Source of the DNA: Bacillota bacterium
GTDB lineage: Bacteria > Bacillota > Clostridia > Acetivibrionales > JAKOSZ01
Direction of reading: 5' to 3'
DNA length: 9,785 bases
Assembly (NCBI GenBank): GCA_029776555.1
Contig: JAKOSZ010000086.1
Span: 1 to 9,785, forward strand
Of the stretch, positions 7,201 to 9,785 are shown in pieces (positions within the stretch are counted from its first letter, which is position 1; the number at the start of each line of letters is the position of its first letter). Under the pieces are notes generated by a model. It was not told where the DNA came from, did not search any database, and was given only the letters and a program-made list of their open reading frames with translations. The position numbers and the translations under genes are program-made.

Positions 7201-7751
7201 TGGAGTTCAAGGTAAAAGCTGTCCTTCCCGAATATTCCGGAGTACTTCAGGGCCAGCTCTCTGGCCTTTTGGTAGTTGTTTTGAATTATGGCCCTGGGTA
7301 TGTCTCCCGACAGGCAGGCGCTCAAGGCTATAAGCCCGTCGCTGTACTTTTCCAGGACCTCAAAATCCACCCGGGGCTTATAGTAAAAGCCTTCCAGGAA
7401 ACCGGCAGACACCAGCTTCATCAGGTTCCTGTAGCCCGTTTCATTTTTAGCCAGGAGGACCAGGTGCCCCGGATCGCTGTCCATGTCCGGGTGCCTTTCA
7501 AACCTTCCCCTGGGCGAGGTATAAACTTCACAGCCCAGTATGGGTTTTATGCCCTTTTCCACCGCCGCCTTGTAAAAGTCCACTACCCCGTACATGACCC
7601 CATGGTCCGTTATGGCCACGCTGTCCATACCCAGCTCGGCCACCCGCTCCATCAAATCCTTTATTCTGTTGGCTCCGTCCAGCAGGCTGTACTCGGTATG
7701 GACGTGGAGGTGCACAAAGCCGCTCTTTTCAGTGCCATGATCGGCATTCAT
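4239..7751 (-). CDS. dnaE: DNA polymerase III alpha subunit (DnaE)
   Basis: Replicative C-family DNA polymerase, 1170 aa. Domains in order: an N-terminal PHP domain (about 10-215) with HLHVHTEYS, ITDHG, GCEVY and TNDVHYL; the polymerase core with GPGRGSAAGSL (about 364-374), PDIDIDF (catalytic D406 and D408) and KIDFLG (third Asp, D558); RPGP and YGCMVYQEQ thumb/fingers motifs; a helix-hairpin-helix region (about 860-895); the clamp-binding pentapeptide QLSLF (923-927); an OB fold (about 1015-1055); and a short C-terminal domain ending in GEENVKVE. Length and C-terminal tail resemble the DnaE1 type more than the shorter Bacillus DnaE3, which is an inference. The PHP metal ligands look intact, unlike E. 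coli. ATG 7751 follows GGAGGAG (7764-7758) by six bases; the longer frame from TTG 7766 would include that site. It has its own promoter and is separated from mtrB by 136 bases. Confidence 0.98.
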   Translation of the reverse strand: MNADHGTEKSGFVHLHVHTEYSLLDGANRIKDLMERVAELGMDSVAITDHGVMYGVVDFYKAAVEKGIKPILGCEVYTSPRGRFERHPDMDSDPGHLVLLAKNETGYRNLMKLVSAGFLEGFYYKPRVDFEVLEKYSDGLIALSACLSGDIPRAIIQNNYQKARELALKYSGIFGKDSFYLELQMNGIEDQGLVNSQLVKLSRETGIPLIATNDVHYLKREDAKAHDILLCIQTGKTIHDDNRMRFSSDQLYLKSPEEMKELFKNIPEAIENTLRVAGMCDVKLEFGKVRLPEFKTPESRDHGEYLRSLCHEGLEKRYPGKVDREKRDRLDYELSVIEKMGYVDYFLIVWDFIEFARSRGILVGPGRGSAAGSLTAYCLGITNVDPLKYDLFFERFLNPERISMPDIDIDFCDERRQEVIDYVVRKYGSDRVAQIITFGTMAARAAIRDVGRALDIPYNEVDTIAKMVPFQLGMTIDRALELNPELNRRYQEDDLAKELIDYARALEGMPRHASTHAAGVVISKNPIMEHVPLQKNDEVITTQFSMGILEELGLLKIDFLGSRTLTVIRDAVGMIEENHGIRVDLDKLDMNDPSIYRMIGEGKTAGVFQLESQGMTQFMKDLQPESLEDIIAGISLYRPGPMEQIPRYLQGKRNPSTVKYDHPLLEDILNVTYGCMVYQEQVMRIVRDMAGYSMGRSDLIRRAMSKKKPDVMEKERHNFIYGITGENGETEVNGAVRNGVDEATASRIFDEMLNFAGYAFNKSHAACYAVLVYQTAWLKRYYPMEFMTALLNSFLGNPDKVSQYVGECRDMGIDVLPPDVNESHVKFSMAGGKIRFGLAAVKNVGEGAVWSIINERSKNGRYKSFKDFCERLDSRDVNKKCVESLIKSGAFDSMGVFRSKLLAVFEKMLDGIQQAKRMNSPGQLSLFEMAGGLGEINPPKDEYPDIREYPPKILLSMEKEMLGLYISGHPLKEFEEELKEHVTLLSSDIRSGIDNSEDREESAEQLTRNLIDNMAVTVGGIITAKKTKTTKGNRLMAFVTLEDLYGAMEVIVFPAVLERYAPFLTQENIVLIDGRISMREDEEPKVICEDVRPLKKEGSRRLLIRIGEDKRGLEPSIKALLEFFSGSTPVYLVNDDEKNSSEAQRASVNLNDVLLNELKQRLGEENVKVE

Positions 7752-7757
7752 CTGTTT

Positions 7758-7764
7758 CTCCTCC
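7758..7764 (-). promoter_or_regulatory. Ribosome-binding site that fixes the dnaE start
   Basis: GGAGGAG on the minus strand is six bases before ATG 7751. It overlaps the last base of the upstream TTG at 7766-7764, ruling that codon out as a sensible start. Confidence 0.85.
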
Positions 7765-7826
7765 AAAAGTACCGTATTTTTAATGGCCCGGTAAAGGCCC
7801 GTAAATTTAAACTTGTCCTATCTTTA

Positions 7827-7855
7827 ATAATAGCGGAATCGGAACGCTTTTACAA
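7827..7855 (-). promoter_or_regulatory. dnaE promoter
   Basis: Minus-strand TTGTAA (7855-7850) and TATTAT (7832-7827) are separated by 17 bases, matching consensus at four and five of six positions. Transcription would start near 7820, giving a leader of about 70 bases before the dnaE start. The strong hairpins further upstream (7921-7974) are therefore outside this transcript. Confidence 0.6.
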
Positions 7856-8171
7856 ATACAGCGTCTTTTTTGTCTTACTCCAAAATCCCCCCAGCCGCCT
7901 GCTGAAAGTTACACCGGCCTCCCTGTTTTCTGAGAAAACGCCAGGGGGCACCCCCAGTGAAATCCCGAGGGGATAAACCATGGGCCGGGCCTTTGGCCTT
8001 TTTGCCGCAGCTGCTTTACGGCCCCTGCCCGACCGACATGTTATAACATCCTGTCCTTAATACATAATAAGGTCTTAGAAACCCCTCTTCGCCCGGTAAG
8101 CTCTTGGCCTCCTTTTAAAACACGGCAAGTCCCCGGGGCCATGTCCCGGTGTTCGGAAAGGCCGGGAAATG
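7856..8171. other. Gene-poor intergenic stretch rich in inverted repeats
   Basis: No convincing protein gene or known RNA family is visible between the dnaE promoter and the promoter of the cysteine-rich gene. It holds consecutive hairpins at 7921-7946 (CCCTGTTTTC, TGA loop, GAAAA-CGC-CAGGG), 7944-7955 (GGGGG-CA-CCCCC, which competes with the first) and 7962-7974 (ATCCC-GAG-GGGAT). A GGCC-TTT-GGCC stem followed by TTTTT occurs at about 7988-8003, a perfect palindrome ATGTTATAACAT at 8038-8049, and an interrupted repeat CCAT-GT-CCCGG / CCGGG-AA-ATGG at 8139-8172. I checked it against the motifs I know for TPP, SAM, FMN, cobalamin, glycine, lysine, c-di-GMP and T-box leaders and for RNase P and SRP RNA, and saw no match. 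Confidence 0.5.
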
Positions 8172-8195
8172 GGTGTTTCCTTCAGGGCAATATAT

Positions 8196-8201
8196 TATAA
8201 T
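8196..8201 (+). promoter_or_regulatory. -10 element of the cysteine-rich protein gene
   Basis: A perfect TATAAT in an AT-rich island (8189-8202). The -35 position (8173-8178, GTGTTT) is poor. Transcription would start near 8208, which argues against the GTG at 8149 as the translation start and for the GTG at 8257, with a leader of about 50 bases. Confidence 0.5.
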
Positions 8202-8256
8202 TGTCTTTGGTTCCCGGCAAATGAGTTGCCTGCCGGCGTCGCCGAAAGGGGAAAAG

Positions 8257-8895
8257 GTGTTGGTCAGTTGGAAAAGAGAAAAAGAAGTTTTTCAAGGGCT
8301 TGGAAAAAGGCTCAGGAGGGCAGTAAAAAAAGCCCTTGAAGCCCTGAACAATCCCTACACCAGCGACTGGAGCTACAGAAAGCACTTCCTCCGGGTGATA
8401 GGGGTCAGGATATGGTATGTCCAGCTATACTCGGGCCAGGCCAGCTGCGCCTTTTGTTCCTATTTGAAAAAAGCGGGCTGCCACCCATTCTGTTACCGCT
8501 GTTCCCGTGAAGTTAACGGCGGCTGCGGCCTGCTCCTGCCAATGATTATCCACTCCCAGGGACTGCCCGACGGCAGCGGGACGGAAGCCCGCAGCGTCCC
8601 CTGGGTATTCAGGGGCCCCTGCGGCTCCTTTAAACGCCTTCCCCTCTTTAACTATTTCAAGCACTTCAACCTGGGAAGCCCCTCTGAAAGAACCTATGCC
8701 TTTGAGGTGCTGGAAGGGCTTTTCACCGGCCTGACAAGGGGGAAAAGGCCATGTCACATCTGCGCTTCCGTAAACATAAAAATCTACAAGAAGTGCCAGG
8801 AAAGCAGCCTGGTTTATAAGGATATCCCCTGCAGCAGGACAAGGGGCGAGATATCCAGGGCCTACGGAGCAGTTTATGGCCAGCGGGTGGGTTAA
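8257..8895 (+). CDS. Cysteine-rich basic protein of unknown family
   Basis: I do not recognise this 212-aa protein. It begins with a basic amphipathic segment (about 5-30, KREKEVFQGLGKRLRRAVKK). It has 11 cysteines in two groups: a dense cluster at C64, C67, C75, C79, C82 and C90 (C-x2-C-x7-C-x3-C-x2-C-x7-C), a single C122, and a second cluster at C166, C169, C180 and C192 starting with CHIC. The spacing suggests zinc or iron-sulfur binding, but that is inference; no signal peptide or membrane helix is evident. Codon use (AGG, GGC, GCC, CTG, AAC) matches the neighbours, supporting a real resident gene. The frame is open from GTG 8149, but AAAGGGG (8245-8251) points to GTG 8257 (or TTG 8260), and the TATAAT at 8196 agrees. 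ATG 8221 lacks a ribosome-binding site. It stands alone and converges on the phosphoglucomutase gene. Confidence 0.72.
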   Translation: MLVSWKREKEVFQGLGKRLRRAVKKALEALNNPYTSDWSYRKHFLRVIGVRIWYVQLYSGQASCAFCSYLKKAGCHPFCYRCSREVNGGCGLLLPMIIHSQGLPDGSGTEARSVPWVFRGPCGSFKRLPLFNYFKHFNLGSPSERTYAFEVLEGLFTGLTRGKRPCHICASVNIKIYKKCQESSLVYKDIPCSRTRGEISRAYGAVYGQRVG

Positions 8896-8904
8896 ACCGT
8901 TACC

Positions 8905-9785
8905 TTACTGGCAGAGCATGCCCTTTATCTCAGCAAACACGTCTCCCTGTAGTTTCTTAAGCTTCAGCTCCGACTCCTCCAGACTCCTGCCGGATACCCC
9001 GTAGTAGATCTTGAGCTTCGGTTCCGTACCCGAAGGCCTTATGCAAAACCAGGAACCGTCTTCCATCTCGTAGTACAGGACATTGGACTTAGGCAGCGAA
9101 AGGCCGGAGACGCTCCCGTCCCTGAGGTCATAGCGCTGATCTGCCATGTAGTCCCTTATAGCTTTGGCCTTTGAAGTCCCGAAGACTGACAGCTTTTCTT
9201 CCCTCAGCAGGGCCATGGTGTCGCCTATGCGCTTTACCCCGTCTTTTCCGGGCAGGTTAAATGAATCGATGGTTTCGGCGTAATAGCCGTACTTCTCAAA
9301 CAGTTCCCGGAGCCCTTCATAGAGGGTCATTCCCCGGGACTTATACCAGGCAGCCATTTCAACTATGAGCATTGACGCCACTACGCCGTCCTTGTCCCTC
9401 ACAAAAGACCCCGCCAGGTATCCGTAGCTCTCCTCAAAGCCAAACAGGAACTTCTCTTCCCCTAATTCATCCCTGAACTTTATCTGCTCGCCGATAAACT
9501 TAAAGCCTGTTAGCACTTCCACCAGTTTTATCTTGTAGTTTTCAGCGATTGCCCTCGCCAGCTCCGTGGTCACTATGGTCTTCACAATGAAGCCGTTGGC
9601 GGGGAGCTCTCCCCTGGCCTTTTTCTGGGACAGGATGTACTCGGCAAGGAGGCAGCCGGTCTGGTTGCCCGTCAGAACAACGTATTCACCCTCCCCATTC
9701 CGTACCACGACCCCGACCCTGTCGCAGTCCGGGTCCGTGCCGATAATGAGGTCCACGTTTTCCCTTCTGGCCAGGTCAATGGCCA
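8905..9785 (-). CDS. pgcA: Phosphoglucomutase (alpha-phosphohexomutase), C-terminal 292 residues; 5' end outside window
   Basis: Cytoplasmic enzyme interconverting glucose-1-phosphate and glucose-6-phosphate (possibly mannose phosphates), linking glycolysis to UDP-glucose and envelope polymers. Visible motifs: the magnesium loop GTDPDCDR (visible residues 15-22), the sugar-recognition loop GFEESYG (115-121), and the phosphate-binding loop RPSGTEPK (249-256). The active-site phosphoserine loop must lie in the missing N-terminal half. Residues such as VLTGNQTG, TGFKFIGE and KSNVLYY-x-x-EDGSWFC match the long PgcA/YhxB class of Bacillus (about 580 aa), so roughly half the gene is here. The frame runs unbroken off the right edge; the GTG at 9756 is an internal valine, not a start. 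The stop at 8907-8905 is nine bases from the stop of the convergent cysteine-rich gene. The symbol is by similarity to B. subtilis; substrate preference is unproven. Confidence 0.93.
   Translation of the reverse strand, partial: AIDLARRENVDLIIGTDPDCDRVGVVVRNGEGEYVVLTGNQTGCLLAEYILSQKKARGELPANGFIVKTIVTTELARAIAENYKIKLVEVLTGFKFIGEQIKFRDELGEEKFLFGFEESYGYLAGSFVRDKDGVVASMLIVEMAAWYKSRGMTLYEGLRELFEKYGYYAETIDSFNLPGKDGVKRIGDTMALLREEKLSVFGTSKAKAIRDYMADQRYDLRDGSVSGLSLPKSNVLYYEMEDGSWFCIRPSGTEPKLKIYYGVSGRSLEESELKLKKLQGDVFAEIKGMLCQ

Noticed and set aside
7940..7975. Resemblance of the GTGAAATCCCGA stretch to FMN or cobalamin riboswitch cores
   Set aside because: Only a few bases agree; the flanking conserved blocks and overall stem arrangement of those riboswitches are absent on either strand.
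7269..7976. 235-codon open frame on the plus strand
   Set aside because: Most of it is antisense to the 5' part of dnaE, it has no ribosome-binding site and no recognisable domain; the dnaE reading is certain.
8425..8757. 110-codon minus-strand frame opposite the cysteine-rich gene
   Set aside because: No ribosome-binding site or promoter; the opposite strand has the longer frame, matching codon bias and a TATAAT plus Shine-Dalgarno.
9754..9756. GTG as the phosphoglucomutase start
   Set aside because: The frame continues upstream to the window edge with family-typical residues (AIDLARREN before VDLIIGTDPD), so this is an internal valine.

Overview
The window looks like a chromosomal core-gene segment of a Firmicute (Bacillota), most likely a member of the Clostridia. 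The reasons are a trp RNA-binding attenuation protein gene (mtrB/TRAP), a DnaE with an undegraded PHP domain, a PgcA-like long phosphoglucomutase, a DUF815-type AAA ATPase, strong purine-rich Shine-Dalgarno sequences, frequent GTG/TTG starts and AGG-rich codon use. The genus cannot be fixed from the sequence alone.

Layout from left to right. 1-50: intrinsic terminator of a plus-strand gene lying off the left edge. 80-88: extended -10 promoter, then a plus-strand AAA ATPase (139-1479). Its stop codon overlaps the stop of the convergent minus-strand pgsA (1476-2033). A run of minus-strand genes follows, read right to left: dnaE (7751-4239), mtrB (4102-3869), a 65-aa DUF2007-like protein (3846-3649), pfkA (3568-2597), a hot-dog thioesterase (2562-2134) and pgsA. 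dnaE, mtrB and pgsA each have a recognisable promoter, so mtrB, the small protein, pfkA and the thioesterase probably form one transcription unit. A hairpin lies just before pfkA. From 7752 to 8256 there is a stretch of about 500 bases without a convincing gene. It holds the dnaE promoter, several strong hairpins, a 12-bp palindrome and the promoter of a plus-strand gene for a cysteine-rich protein of unknown family (8257-8895). That gene converges, with a 9-base gap, on the 3' end of a minus-strand phosphoglucomutase cut by the right edge.

Functionally this is mostly housekeeping: replication (dnaE), glycolysis and sugar-phosphate interconversion (pfkA, pgcA-like), phospholipid synthesis (pgsA), acyl-CoA hydrolysis, and tryptophan-responsive RNA regulation (mtrB). 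The least ordinary items are the position of mtrB between dnaE and pfkA, the unrecognised 11-cysteine protein, and the structured intergenic DNA before it. I found no mobile element, CRISPR array, tRNA or rRNA, and no clear new multi-gene system. For six of the eight complete genes the longest open frame starts at or near the ribosome-binding site; the starts given here were moved inward to fit Shine-Dalgarno spacing.
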